Source: Chiridota heheva
Lineage: Eukaryota > Echinodermata > Holothuroidea > Apodida > Chiridotidae
Reading direction: 5' to 3'
Length of the DNA: 64,000 nt
NCBI GenBank assembly: GCA_020152595.1
Contig: JAIGNY010001912.1
Coordinates: 55,001 to 119,000 of the forward strand
The notes under the pieces were generated by a model. It saw only the letters and a program-made list of their open reading frames with translations. It did no database searches and was not told the DNA's origin. Made by a program: the position numbers and the translations under genes. This document shows, in pieces, positions 47,346-63,935 of the stretch (the stretch's first letter is position 1; each line of letters opens with the position of its first letter).

Positions 47346-50300
47346 CGTGATACTTTTAGGTTCGTCCTCCACCCATGTTGGTTTTAAGTGAGGGCAGCAA
47401 ATATGTCGGTTCATTGAAAATTGGAGTCAATAAAAAATAGGCAAACTGCAAATTTAACCTCAAAAATAAAAAATTGAATTCCGTTACTTTCGGAAAATTA
47501 ATCATATTTATATTCGTTTTAATTATAACTTGTCCTTCTAACCAAGATTAACGTTAGTTTTATTTCTAACAAGAACACAAAAACAACGATTTCTTTTCAC
47601 AGTACATGCAGGACGACAATACTTTAGCGCAGCGTTAGATTGTAGACAGGCATGTATCGCACCTACTAACTTAGGCCTAACTGATAAGTATATTTTAAGA
47701 AAAATACTACGCGAACAACCTTTCTGATCAGGAATAGATGATTAAAACTAGTAAATGTCTTGAACAATTTCAGTAAACCTAAAATAATGTGCTATCCTAA
47801 TTGTGCCAGTTGTTAAACAGACTGGAGCTAGTTAACGTCGTATGTACACCGTCACTTAGTTTAACCTTAACTGACCGACGTAAACGCTGACAAATATGGG
47901 CAATAATTTTAGTTTTATTTAGTAACAAGAATAAGTTGCTTATCAAATCTGATTTCATTCAGACATGTATTCAGCGATTAATTTCTTTCAAAAAGTGTCG
48001 CCGGGGTAATCATGGGTCATTGTGTTGCCTGGACAGGCTACAGTAACGTTAGTGCAACTAAGGCCTACATTGTGTGAAACCACTTGCAATTTGGTAGCAT
48101 AACGTTAGGGCTATGTACATTACCATGGTATTGACTTGTAAATGTCTGTTATGATAAAAAAGGTCATGCTTGAGACGCAGCATTACAATTGTTAGCTAGG
48201 GTGGGGTGGGCATGAGACCAATATAGGCCTAGGTCTAATTAGTTTTATAGTTGCTTATTAACAAAAAAAACCATCAAACAAAGTCAGAACAGACTGACCA
48301 ACTGGCAGATAGGTGTGTATAAAACAAATTAAAAGTAAGTTACAGTAAGTGCCAACTTGTTTAGACAGGTACAGATACAGTAGATAAAATTGCTCACTTA
48401 TTACTTTTATTTCTATTTTAATAAACTATTAAGTTTTCAGTTTCATTCACATTTTTCTGTTTAACATCATTTACCAACAATTGCAAGCCCTAAATTAATA
48501 AAGTTTAATTTAAAAAATAATCATAAAACTCTTTGGAATAGGCCTATATGTTACATTGCAGCCTGCATTTTTTATTCTATGTTTATCACTTATTAAAGTT
48601 GCTTTCAATTTGTTTGCAAAAGCTTCTCAAGCTCTCAAGTTTGGAAGATAAAATAGCTCCACTTGAAAATTTTGCTTCTTGCAATTTCTTTTCTCATTAA
48701 TAGGCAATCTTTAGTTCTGCTCTCATTTGTTTTTGCTTTGGTATCCAATGAACAAATTATTACAGTGCAATAGTATTCCAAGTTTTATGTTGTATGATTG
48801 TTACAAATATGTTTTGCAATGTAAATTAATTTTGTACCATATATTAGTGAGCTGAATACCTGTAAATCATTTTTAGTACACCATACCCTGCCCAATGTTT
48901 TCTGACTCCAGGCACATGTATAATGATTTTTCTTGGCAGTGCAATGTACTATTATCAGGTTATGAGGATATGACATGGTAATTTTAGTGTACCCTTTTTA
49001 TAATTACAAATTTGTCTGCCTGACCAAAAAAAAAAAAGACAAACACCAAGTTAAAATTCACATCAAAACCAGCAGACCAGGCTTTATTTGCAGTAAACAG
49101 ACATGAACAATCACACTGTCTTTTACTAGGCTTAACTCAGTTTTTATATATAAAAGTTTGTCTGCCTACTCAAAAAAAAAAAAAAAAAAAAAAACCCAAG
49201 TGAAAATGTAATATAAAAACCAGCAGACCAGGCTTTTATTTGCACTAAACAGACAGCTAAAGCTGTAGTAATAAGTACAGTGGGGGACTTATGGCAGTAC
49301 GTCCATCCAAAGAAGATGTCTCATAAGGAAACTGTCAGGAATGTTTGTAAAGTTCATTACCAGTTGTTATAGTTAAATTCATACAGGTGATCATTGCAGA
49401 AAATCAAAATTGTGATGATGTCAAAGCTTGTAAATTTGTTACCTTCACAATGAAGTCCCAATTCCTCTATCATAAATGTACATGAAAATTTATAGGAATG
49501 ATTTTTAGAAGTTAATGGCAGAACAATATGTGTTCATCTGTTTTTAAAGACCTGAATTTACACAACATTTAATGTAACCTGTACCAGTTATTTGAGTTAA
49601 TTGATGTATATTTCCTGTATTATTTGCAAATCATTCTTTCTTGACTCTACACACAATTGAATTATTTAATTATTAATTGTGTTCCCTTCAACACCACAAA
49701 GTTAATAGGTTTGAAATGGGTATGGCAAACTACCAATTCATTAGGTTAAACCACACAATATGATGATAAGAGTTAATAGCTTTTCCTGACAAAATGAGCC
49801 CAACTGTAATAATGATTGCATGTATCATAGAGCTAGTGTGTGAGTTATTTGCCTTCACTTATGTTTGGCATAAATAATGTTCCCTTCACAAATATCCAAA
49901 TATGGGTTACTTCATTTCCAGTATCCATGAATTCTTTGCCAAGTTTTGTTTAAATTCAAGCAGTATACACAACAAATCACCAGGCGAATTAAGTAGGTTT
50001 GGGCAGCTAATATGAAGCAAATTATAGCCTAAATTCTTGTTAATGTTAGTCAAGTTCGAACTTGCATGTACTGCAGTCTTGCAAAAATGTAGCTGTTAGT
50101 CATATCTCACAATACACTTTTTAACATTACTGGTGGCGTTCGTGAGACCGCAGACCAGTAAACAACAGAAATCCTACAATGTCAGCATACAGAAACGGGT
50201 TAAAGTAAAAGAAATTATGGCCAAACGATGGTAAAAGATTCGAATCCATAACTAACAAGAATGTAGCCTTTTTGTAGGCCTAACGGCTTGGGCTGAATTT

Positions 50301-50400
50301 GAATAGGTTAAGTTGGCAACTTGAATTCTTCAACCTTTTTCATACTACCCGATAATCCCGAGCCTAAACTAGGATTCAATAACTAGGCCTCCCTTACAGA
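47346..50400. other. Non-coding stretch with a 147-bp duplication
   Basis: At 49010-49105 and 49158-49252 a unit with ttgtctgcct, an A-run, aaaaccagcagaccaggctt and aaacagaca is duplicated in tandem. The palindromic word aggcct is frequent. No gene recognised. Confidence 0.5.
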
Positions 50401-50404
50401 AATA

Positions 50405-50765
50405 ACGAGCTCGCCGCGAGCTCGTATTAAAGCTTTTTGACAAGCTCGTCACGAGCTCGCGACGAGCTCGTCAAAGTGTTAAAACGAGCTCGCGGTGAGC
50501 TTGCAATAGGAACTTTTACGAGCTTGTCAAATGGCGAGCTCGTCAAAATGGCGAGCTTGTCAAATGACGAGCTCGTCAAAATGGCGAGCTCATCCCAAGC
50601 TTGCCGCGAGCTCGTTTCAATGACGAGCTCGCCACAAGCTCGCAATTGGAACCTTTACGAGCTCGCAGCGAGCTCGTCTCTCTGACGAGCTCGCGGCAAA
50701 CTCGTCTTTCTGATGAGCTCTCGGCGAGCTCGTATCTCTGACGAGCTCGCCGCGAGCTTATATTG
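50405..50765. repeat. GAGCTC-palindrome cluster
   Basis: More than twenty copies of gagctc or one-base variants (gagctt, aagctc), mostly as cgagctcg, fall in about 360 bases at spacings of 10-20 bases, with gtcaaaatggcgagct-type spacers in the middle. Because the unit is its own reverse complement, both strands give similar open frames rich in DELVK and TSSS. These are not genes. Confidence 0.95.
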
Positions 50766-50992
50766 CAAGATATGAATTAAAACAAACGATTCATAAATCA
50801 AGTATACTGCTCCTCGCACAGCATCTGTCAAGTTCTAAAATAACATTCTGATAGGAAGCAGCCCTTTACTGTCATAGGTTGTTGCCCCTGCTGTTTCCTT
50901 TTTCTCGGCACAAATTCTGAAAGAATGAAAAAATATATATATAATAAACTGATTATTTTCCTACAAAAATTAAACCATCTTCATGACTTTGG
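50766..50992. other. Short non-coding spacer
   Basis: AT-rich spacer; nothing recognised. Confidence 0.4.
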
Positions 50993-51186
50993 GGTAGCAG
51001 GGGTAGCACCAGTGAGGTACCCGGAGGGGGCATCGTCCCTAAGACCGCCGGTCTAGCACCTCTACATCTGGATTCCTTATTGTCTGGAAACTTTACTGAA
51101 AACAAAAGGGTTGAAACCAGTGAGATTTATCTTGTCAAAGAGGCAATTTACCTTTTCAGAGAAATCCTGGTAACACCCCTGCTGCC
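50993..51186. mobile_element. Small inverted-repeat element (candidate)
   Basis: Left end ggtagcaggggtagcacc and right end ggtaacacccctgctgcc are imperfect inverted copies. The inside has a GC-rich part (accggagggggcatcg region). Target duplication is not evident. Confidence 0.45.
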
Positions 51187-52788
51187 AAAAAAAGGTAATT
51201 TAGCAAATACTTTTCTATGATTAATCCTGCAGCTGGGAACCCATGACTTCTCTGGCACAAACTGTTATCAATCCAAGGACCTCTCTAATTTCTTCAATAT
51301 TTCCCCCTCTTCAGCCAGGTGGATTAAACCAAGTAAGTAAAAGCGCTGTGCAGGTTTGCTCAAAGATAAGCAATACATGACCAGCAAATGGGAACAAAAA
51401 TGACACTTTTCCACTTGCCAACTGAACAAATTAAAATTACATGAAGTGGGAGAGCTTAAAAGAGATAAATTGCTAGCTTTGAACATTGACACATTATTAT
51501 ATGAATCATAATGAATATTCCTTTTGATAAAAAATTTTTTTTTATGGAGTTTACCCCCCCCCCCCCTCTTCCCTCCTCACCCCACCTAATTCGAATTAAA
51601 GTGATCAATAAATAAAGAAAACGAGCTACCAATTACAATGGATAGATCAGTGTTGATAAACATCAGCAAAAATATAAACTGAGGCCTATCTCAAATATAG
51701 GCCTATAATATTTTGTTACACTTTTTATATAGTTATGCTAGGTAAAAAATGTAATAAAAAAATGGGCAAATTAAAAGTTACCACACCCTTTGCCATGTTG
51801 TTGTTTACAATTATAGCATCTGTCCCTTTCAAAGTTCTTTGCATGTATGGACTTATGCACTGAACCATCCAAAAAAAGCTTGTCAAATAAACTATGAATA
51901 AGCAATATTTTATCCAATTTAATCAAGTTTTCTTGCACCACTTATTTTGCCATGTCATTGGTGACAAAAAATGATTCTTACTTTCATACCTTGATGGTCA
52001 ATTGCATTGTTATCCACAATAATTGGGTTTGCTGGAGATTATATCTTGTCAAACCAGTTATGTTTGTCCTGAGAGTTATGTTGGTCTTCAAGAATAGGTG
52101 TATGTATTCAGAGTCTGCCATAAAAAGGGATCAGGGAAACTGCCAACTGGTGAGTTTCTTCTGTTACTGTGAAAACAATTCAACAAAACAAATTTATCAA
52201 ATATAGAAATATTATGGTAAGCTACTGTAATGCTTCAACTAAGTGATTGGAAAACCTTATTAAATATGGTCTGATATATTAATCTTTCACCCACCTCTTC
52301 TACCATTCCATCCTAGGGAAAGCACCAGAATTGGCATGCATGGATAGACAGCCCCCTCAAATTTAAATGATAACCTTTAAATCCCAATCTCACTGATATC
52401 CCTCTCAAATACCAATGATACTGCCCCTCCCACCTACTCCCCGCCCCCCCCCTCCAAAAAAAAATCTTCATTTGAGTAATAACATATATACTGAACATTA
52501 TTAAATAGGCCATGAATGTAATATGTATGTCTTTTTTTACTGTCTGGAACTTAATCTTCTCTGCAATAGATACCTTCCATTAAAACAAATTAGTTTCCCC
52601 TACAAATATGACTGCAAATAAAATTGCCTTTTTCTGGTCTTTTGAACGAGTCTTTCATTATGCTCCAAATTCTCTGATCTCAAAATTAACTTAGCTGAAT
52701 TTCTTTGATCAATTGTCTCCATTCTCTGCATTAATGATCTCAGATAACTCTTTAAAATTTTCACAACAAAGCTTGGCTTAACTACTGT
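51187..52788. other. Non-coding stretch
   Basis: Contains C-runs at 51552-51566 and 52441-52453. No gene recognised. Confidence 0.4.
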
Positions 52789-53160
52789 TTGACTAGAGGC
52801 CATACATACTTCCAAAATTTAACTAAGATTAGTGAGGAAATCCTAAGTTTGTTTTTAAAATATGTTTATCATACAAATAATAGATTGTATAGAAAAATAA
52901 AAGAAAATGAACTTACAATTATAGCAGAAATTACTACCCTCAATCCTGTACACATGCTAATAACATTTTCTAGTTTGAACAGTACATGGCATCTCTCTGG
53001 TTTTAAATCTAAACTGTTTGACCTTCATGAAGAACATATTGTGTTTTTATTGGCTAACAGGGATAACTTTTCCTCCAACTTGTGCGCATGTTTGAAATCT
53101 GAGATTATCAGTAAACTTCCGTTTAAACACAGTGTTGCTTGTATAGCCATGGAGCATTGA
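52789..53160 (+). CDS. Unrecognised 123-codon open frame
   Basis: I do not recognise this frame. It is longer than expected by chance in such AT-rich sequence and has mixed composition, not low complexity. It has hydrophobic stretches (HMLITFSSLNSTWHLSGF, EHIVFLLANRD) and several Cys near the C-terminus (LCACLKSEI, SVACIAMEH). There is no clear signal peptide, no zinc motif and no obvious splice site that would extend it. It could be a fragment of a transposon protein or chance. Confidence 0.2.
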   Translation: MTRGHTYFQNLTKISEEILSLFLKYVYHTNNRLYRKIKENELTIIAEITTLNPVHMLITFSSLNSTWHLSGFKSKLFDLHEEHIVFLLANRDNFSSNLCACLKSEIISKLPFKHSVACIAMEH

Positions 53161-56993
<3,833 letters not shown>

Positions 56994-57220
56994 TTTACTT
57001 GGTCGGAAATGTGACCTGAGGTCATCAGACCGCATAGCAATCGCGCGCATTCACCCCACATTGGAGTGAAAATAAAGCGATCAGCTGTGTTTGTTTACAT
57101 GCCATACGTACCGCACACAGTAAGCGCATACGGACTTGCCACGTGTATCACGCAAAGGTTTGTTTTCACTCTAGAAAATGACGTCACCTCCCGGATGTGA
57201 CGTGGCACCGACCAAGTGAA
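56994..57220. mobile_element. MITE with perfect TATTAA target duplication
   Basis: Inverted ends tttacttggtcgg and ccgaccaagtgaa are flanked on both sides by tattaa (56988-56993 and 57221-57226). The 227-bp interior contains tgaggtcatcagac, atgacgtcac and gatgtgacgtgg. TTAA in the duplication would fit piggyBac-type targeting, but the ends do not let me assign a superfamily. Confidence 0.75.
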
Positions 57221-57226
57221 TATTAA

Positions 57227-58572
57227 CAAAGAACAAGGGCGTTGTGGTAGTCAAATTCGAACGAATTTTGAATGTACTATATGCAACAACGCAATTGTCG
57301 CTTTTTTGAACAAACGCGCAATGTGGTTTTTGTTGTATCTGCGCCCGTTTTGGCCCCTCTCCTTTTCAAGTGGTACAAGGGCGTTTGCAGCATTAGTTGC
57401 AGCTTTATCATCCTGTGCACAAGACACTGGATTACTTCCATAGAATTGACCATTTGTACCCATTTTTACAGAGAATTCGGGAAATTTACCAAAACGTAAG
57501 TTGAAATAAGTGGTTCAGTTTCATGTTTGTATGGTTACATTAGGCAAAATTTTGAAGGCGTCAGTGTTAATTGTATAACAGATATATGATAAGGTAGATA
57601 CCAAACTTTGACATCACTTCCATTGGATCCCACACTAATTTGTTGTGCCAAGTTTGGAACCCACATGCTAATCTATTTACATAATCTAGGCTTTTATTTA
57701 GTCGTCTTACCTTCAGCAAACTTTTTCTACAGCCGACCAAAAGTTTCCCTAGTAAGCAAACGGCAAATGCAAGTGAGCAATGCTTATTTTCATGTTTTAG
57801 CTCATTATTCTGAAATATTTAAAAAGAAAATAATTAGTTGCAATGGTTAAGCCATATTAAGTGCTCAGAGAGTAAACTAAGCCCCGATTATAATCTCAAA
57901 TGAATCAAGAGTGAAGACATTCACTGTCTCACTAAACTTCACAGTGTGGCATATATACCTATTTCACGATGTTACGCCTTCATGCTACCATTATTTGGGA
58001 CTTGTGTCTACTAAACGTTAGGCTTACAACTTTAAAACGATACATGAATGTGGCGATTAGTTTGAAAAATCAGTATCTTATCTCAATCTCAGTTGTAACT
58101 TCGTCACCACGTACTGAGGGATGTGTATATTAAGTAAGTAATATTAGGGTGATTGAAATTCGGGGGTGGTTGAAATTTGGGTCATTAACGTTAACCATAG
58201 GCCTTGGCATGACTAAGTAAATTTAGGCCTAACGTTTAGGCCCAAATAACATAAGAAGATGACAGGCGAAGAAGGGTCATATCACATCATAGAAAGCCCA
58301 AACACAGGCCACTGCAAAAGAAAATTACAGTAAACGCAAAGATGCCCAAAGTTAGTAAAGAACTTTTATAAAAGTTCCTAATTTTTTGTTATATTGATAA
58401 ATGAATTAAACAAATTATTTGGGGCCTACCTCGCAGCATTACTAGTACCAGCAAACTTCGTGGAGTTAAGCTGATGTAGGTATACAGTTATAGGCCCAGT
58501 AATTAGCACTACACTAACTTAGAAATCAAAGTTAACCAATGTATCAGTTTCATCTTTTCCTTATAATGCAAG
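57227..58572. other. Mostly non-coding stretch
   Basis: Two overlapping plus-strand frames (57216-57499) end at a donor-like aaaac|gtaag at 57497. I recognise no product. The rest is AT-rich with several taggcct words. Confidence 0.35.
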
Positions 58573-58677
58573 ATGAAGCAAGACATTGCTACATAAGTCT
58601 TACCTTGCAACAGCCTACCAAAGAGGGGAAGTATGATTTTGAAGATGCAAGAAGGCAGATTATCAAAAGTCTGATTG
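58573..58677 (+). CDS. Candidate host-gene exon (tyrosine/acidic segment)
   Basis: Bounded by an acceptor-like ataatgcaag and a donor gtacgtg. The open frame reads LTLQQPTKEGKYDFEDARRQ and then IIKSLI. It begins with two bases and ends with one base of split codons (phase 1-1), the same phase as the candidate exon at 63743-63787. A diverged copy lies at 60263-60377. The tyrosine in an acidic setting (KYDFED) resembles cytoplasmic signalling tails, but I recognise no family. The polypyrimidine tract before the acceptor is weak. Confidence 0.3.
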
Positions 58678-58779
58678 GTACGTGTACTGTTAGGAACATT
58701 TTCCCAGTGATTATTTCAAGTGGCGTCATATGCCGTATTCATCTTTTAATGAATATAGATTTGAAAAAATGAAAGAAAT

Positions 58780-59010
58780 TTATTGCAACTTTTGGTACAA
58801 TTATTGAAAATTTGTGTAAGTATTAAACAATTTTTTTAACATTTCCTGAAAGATTTTTCTTAAAATTTCTCGGGAGATCGAAGACAATTGCCTGAAGATC
58901 AGAGAAAGTTGCACGAAAATGAAAGTAGCAGAACAAAAGTTCCTAAAAATTAAAGAAAAAATCCTGACAATTAAAGAAATTTCTGGAAAACTGAAGATGA
59001 ACCAAATTTA
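58780..59010. repeat. ~20-bp GAAATTTTC-type minisatellite
   Basis: Degenerate units like cctgaaaattaaagaaattt, the same family as at the start of the window and at 32.6 kb. Confidence 0.55.
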
Positions 59011-59389
59011 TGATCAATTCATTTTTTATCGGTAATTTTCCTAATATGTTTTATAGCATATTGTGTTCTATAGCATATTGTGCATATTATACTCCGCTAC
59101 TTACATTTACATACATCATTTCACCGAGGGGAGGGGGTGCAAGTTTTCTGTAATAATGTGAGATCTAGTTTATCCTACTTCAGATTAGGTATCACCTGAA
59201 TCATCCTCTTTCATCACCATGTAATCACATCGTCAACATGCTTCATCAGACAGTCCAACATTATATTATAGAAACTATTACTTGTCTTACGTCTGTTATT
59301 CATTATCTGAAGTCGACGACGACGAATGAACACACAATTACAATGACGGGGTCGTCGCCTGCGTATTCGGTTATGATAGTTACAATGCT

Positions 59390-59600
59390 ATCACAAAACG
59401 CTTAATACGACCCGGACGAGAACACAGGTACGACGTACGGACAGACATAACATCGACAACCAAGTCAATGTCCACGGCCTTTGATAACCCAGTTGTGGTG
59501 CACTGGCGTTTATACCCAACCCAGGTTTGAACCCAGGGCCTCGTGGTCTGTAAACATGTATGATAACCGCTACACAACAGTAGGTAGACAGTATCTGAAG
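59390..59600 (-). repeat. tRNA-derived SINE
   Basis: On the minus strand, an A-box-like tgtgtagcggttatcat (~59560-59580) is followed by a B-box gggttcaaacctggg (~59518-59533), as in tRNAs of the Asp/Val/Gly type. A body of ~100 bases follows, ending near tgtgatagcattgtaactat. The anticodon arm does not match a functional tRNA in an obvious way, so this is a SINE and not a tRNA gene. Confidence 0.55.
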
Positions 59601-59652
59601 TGGAACTCCTAATCTATTTATACCCCCATGACCCTCACTGAACACGCCACTG

Positions 59653-60790
59653 GTCATATGACATAAATCCAAAATGAGAGGATGCACAAGATGAAGCACA
59701 AGACGGTGAAACTATTTCTTTAGTGTATTTGGAGCTCTGAAATGAAGATCATATAAACCACTATTTTTATTTCATACTGTTGATTCTTTACAGATTAGTT
59801 GAGTGTCGTTAAATTTGTGACCGAATTTGTAACAAAATTTGAATTGAGTGTTCACATGAACCTTCAATTTTTAAAGAAACACAAAAACTTGACTCCCCAT
59901 GGAAGATTATATACAGTACCTTGTGTAAATTATGAAACAAGCAAACAAGCTTCTTATCAAACTGCCACTCTTTGTACCCACATTACAACTGACCTTTATG
60001 TGATTTATTAGAATAAATGTTTTACCTATTTTGTCGTAATAAGTAGCTTCTCCCATCCAGAATGAGACTTGATTTGATCAGGGTTTGATCTGAATATCAT
60101 AGTACACCTTGATGCACAACAGTATGCTGAATGATATATTTTAAATAAAATTGATAAAGCTATATTTAATAAATAAGCTATATTTAATAAATAACCTACT
60201 TGCAACTAGAACGATGTTTAGAAATTAAAGTCAAGCAACCTATCATTTTCATTATAATGCAGGACGAAGGACATACAGCAAACAGAGCAAGATGTTACCA
60301 TAGAGGCCTAACCCTGCCATAGAGTACCAAGGACCAAGGAGGGATCTATGAAGATGCAGTTTACCAAAATTGCAAAGGTATTATAAGTACAATAGTGAAC
60401 ATTAAAGTGATGTCATATGACATAAATCCAAAATGAGAGGATGCATATTATGGTGAAATAGAAGCGGTTGAAACTGTCTTTTAGTCATTTTAGGGCAAGT
60501 TCTGACATGAAAATGATAAAAGACACACTGTTTTTATTTCACGATGCTGATTCATTTAATACTGCTGTAGTGTTGTTGAGTGTAATCAAATAGTTATAAC
60601 AGAAGATATAACAAAGTTTGATGTGTAAATGGTTTTTGAGATCATATGAAAATTAAAGTTTTATTGAAACACCAAACTTTGACTCTTTAATGAAACTAGA
60701 GTACCTTCTTTTATTAATGAAGCTATACTAGAACGCAAACTGCCACAGATTTAACCCACATTCAGTTTTAATGTACACTTTTGTTTTAGA
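59653..60790. repeat. Diverged ~370-bp direct duplication
   Basis: 59653-60010 and 60413-60790 share gacataaatccaaaatgaga, ggatgca, ttttatttca, tttgtaacaaaatttga-like and ctttgactc segments in the same order. The exon-like copy at 60263-60377, just before the second unit, suggests that the duplicated block includes an exon. Confidence 0.6.
60263..60377 (+). pseudogene. Diverged copy of the 58.57-kb exon
   Basis: Preceded by ataatgcag and followed by gtatta. It reads RARCYHRGLTLP, a stop, then STKDQGGIYEDAVYQN, in parallel with the 58.57-kb exon. The in-frame stop and a 10-base length difference, which breaks the phase, suggest a dead exon copy. The IYEDAVYQN wording again has tyrosines in an acidic setting. 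Confidence 0.3.
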
Positions 60791-61624
60791 TATTCCACAC
60801 AAATCAAAACAAAAATTCTATAACTTTAACCAAATTATTAATATTTTACCTAATTTCTTTTTAGTTTTACCTGATTTTTCAATTTGATGTTAAGAATTTC
60901 CCAATTTAACCTCCCAAGTGTAATGAAAGTATTCAGTCCATGTACTACAACTTAAAAAACAATACATCTTTTCTCTTTGGCAGCTAATTGCATCGATAGA
61001 AAAGTATCTTGATGGGGGCTGGACTGCAGAAATCCTTTTTAATTTTCATTGATGAATATTTCAGGAATACTTGTTCACGTGTTCATCTCCATTGTAATAC
61101 ATATCTGTGAATAGACTTGAAAGTTGTAACGAACAAAATGGTACTACATATTTTTACATAACATGAACTCAGGATTTATTCATAGGCCAACTTGAGCTAC
61201 AGTAAAAAAAAACCTTACATGAACAACCCTCAGAGAAAGACATTTCAAATCCTTATATACTGTGATCAATGGTGGACTATTTAGCATTTTATTATTATCG
61301 AAGGCGGTCAAGAGGCATATAGAGCCACAGATGTCAAAAAGATATCATTTTCGCCACATTATCACTTGTTTCCGGATGGACCAAAGCATTGACCATCGAT
61401 TCGATGAAATATTAAAGGATGCTATCGCAGAAATGTATATATATATATACAAGCACCAGGATTATCTAATCATGATACAGTACTTGTTTATTTATCCATG
61501 TTTATTCATACATTTACAGGTATTTCAGAGGCACTGACAATCATTTGGTATTGGGTTATCTTGAACAACTTGGAATTTGCAGAATGGTATGGGAAGACTT
61601 ATCATCACTGGTATTAAACACATC

Positions 61625-61938
<314 letters not shown>

Positions 61939-62179
61939 TCTACATGCCACATATATCCTCTTAGTTTTTGATGGTGGACAAGCATGTATGTCATTCAGGC
62001 CATTTCAAGCCATGCAGACTTGCAGAGGATTTATGATATATATCTTCTGTATGTAGTGGGTGGCACAAGATGCTAGAGGGGAGGGGGGTACTTCATACTA
62101 AAAGTTGTAGGGATGAGCAGCCCCATCAACTGAAATCCATATCTGCAGTATAAGAAGGTCTAATGAATTTTAAAGAGTC

Positions 62180-62700
62180 AGATTCTATCATGGCATCCTT
62201 TTATAATTCCGAAAACCTTCAATTTTCGAGAAATCTCTTTCAATTTTCATTAAATTTGCTTCAATTTTCTTCATTTTCCGGAATTTATTTTCAGTTTTCA
62301 CGAAATTTGCTTCAATTTTCGAGGAAATTTCGTTTTGGGAAATTTTGCATCAACATTTGTAAATTTTCTTTAATTTTCGTTAAGTTATCTCCATTTTTGC
62401 AAAATTTCCATCAAATTTGTTATTTTCGTGAAATTGTATTCATTTTCAGGAATTGATTTTCAGTTTTCACGAAATTTACATCAATTTTCACAAAATTTGC
62501 TTCAATTTTCACAAAATTTTCTTTATTTTCGAGATATCTTCTTCGTTTTCAGGAAATTTGCAACAAGTCTTGTAAAATTTCCTTAATTTTCGTGAAATTG
62601 TTTTCTTTTAGGGGGAAATTTCCATCAATTTTCGGTAAATTTTCTACATTTTTTGTGAAATCTTCTCAATTTATTTTCAGGAAACTTAATTTTAAAATAA
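62180..62700. repeat. ~20-bp TTTCTTCAATTTTCG-type minisatellite
   Basis: Clear units such as gaaatttgcttcaattttc, with ends bordered by G-rich (62081-62092) and C-rich (62707-62730) blocks. It may be the inside of another DNA element like the one at 32.4 kb. The Phe-rich open frame at 62163-62456 is a product of the repeat. Confidence 0.75.
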
Positions 62701-63742
62701 TTTTACGACCCCTCCCCCTCCCACCACCTGACAAATAGTTTTACCATGATTAGAGACTTCTACATTTTTGTAGGTTTGTTAGGACAAATATCAAATCCGG
62801 CCCCCAATGTCAAATATCTTCCTACGTTGCTGATATATGTACCTCATATACGGACTTCCCCTCCGCCCCAAGATCAAAATGGGAGTAGTAGAGAAAGGAC
62901 AAAAAGTTCATGAACAAAATTGATGTGTTGTTTCCTGGGTATAAGATGGAAAGTTTGTGGAAAATGCATGGCTCCTCTGCTATGCATGGCTCTTTCAGTC
63001 ATTGAAGCAGTTTTAATCTTTATGTCAGTCAATTTGTGTCATGCGTAAAAAATCAATTCAAAACATTTATTATGTGTTATTTCAGAACTAAAAGTGTTAG
63101 CTTGGAAAATATCAAGACTAAACTGCTGAGATCTTTTATGTTCATTCAATCACATAGAAATTGTTATGTACATGCCCAGGCATTTTTTTTTTCAAGGGTA
63201 CAATTTTACACAAAATGAAGTCTTTCTTAGAATGTGATGTCAATTGCAGTAAAACTTACTGTCGTTTTAGGAAGATACTGATTAATTTGTTACATTATAA
63301 AAGAAGTATGGCACTTGCTCGCGTTTGGCCTGAAGAGATATGACCGTTTTACAACAGACAATTTTACACATGAGAGTAGCCTAACTTATAATTTGAATAA
63401 TTTTGTTGTTGTGTGGATATCTCAACGTGTAAAGACAAAATTAGAAAAAGTCTATTCAAATTCATGGAATACCAATATGTTGTAACTTGAAGCCCAATGT
63501 ATTGCAAGCATTTATGTTTCTACCAGACTTTTTACTACATATTAAATATAGTTTCACAAGGCTTCATAAACAAATCGTAACTTCAGCTGGAATAAAAACT
63601 TTGTTTTGATGTTTTAATCATAGTTTATGGCTAGTTGGACATAGTTGATAATAGTTGATAACTATCACCAGATATTAATTTAAAAGTTACTAATCATTTC
63701 CGATACTGACAACTTGACATGCTCATGTGCCTTGAATTTCAG

Positions 63743-63787
63743 GTTCAATGGAGTACTCAGAAGATTTTGATTTGCACATCTTTAAAA
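63743..63787 (+). CDS. Candidate host-gene exon
   Basis: A 45-base exon between ttgaatttcag and gtaaatg, reading SMEYSEDFDLHIFK in phase 1-1. It joins in frame to the open stretch after the acceptor at 63935. No family recognised. The short length makes this tentative, but the matched phase on both sides is supportive. Confidence 0.35.
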
Positions 63788-63935
63788 GTAAATGTAGTAA
63801 TATTTTTGTTTCTCTGTTATCTGTATTATAGAGAAAACCATTATTGTATCGTTAACGCTTACCCAGGAATGTTTTGAAATTAAAGAATTCCAAACTGAAA
63901 GATTGTGTTGTTACTGCTTTTTTTGTTTTTTGTAG

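Noticed and set aside
50427..50685. DELVK-rich proteins on both strands
   Set aside because: Forced by the self-complementary GAGCTC repeat; the two strands give the same motif.
59500..59590. Functional tRNA gene
   Set aside because: A- and B-box words are present but the acceptor and anticodon stems are not convincing and a repeat-like body follows, so a SINE is more likely.
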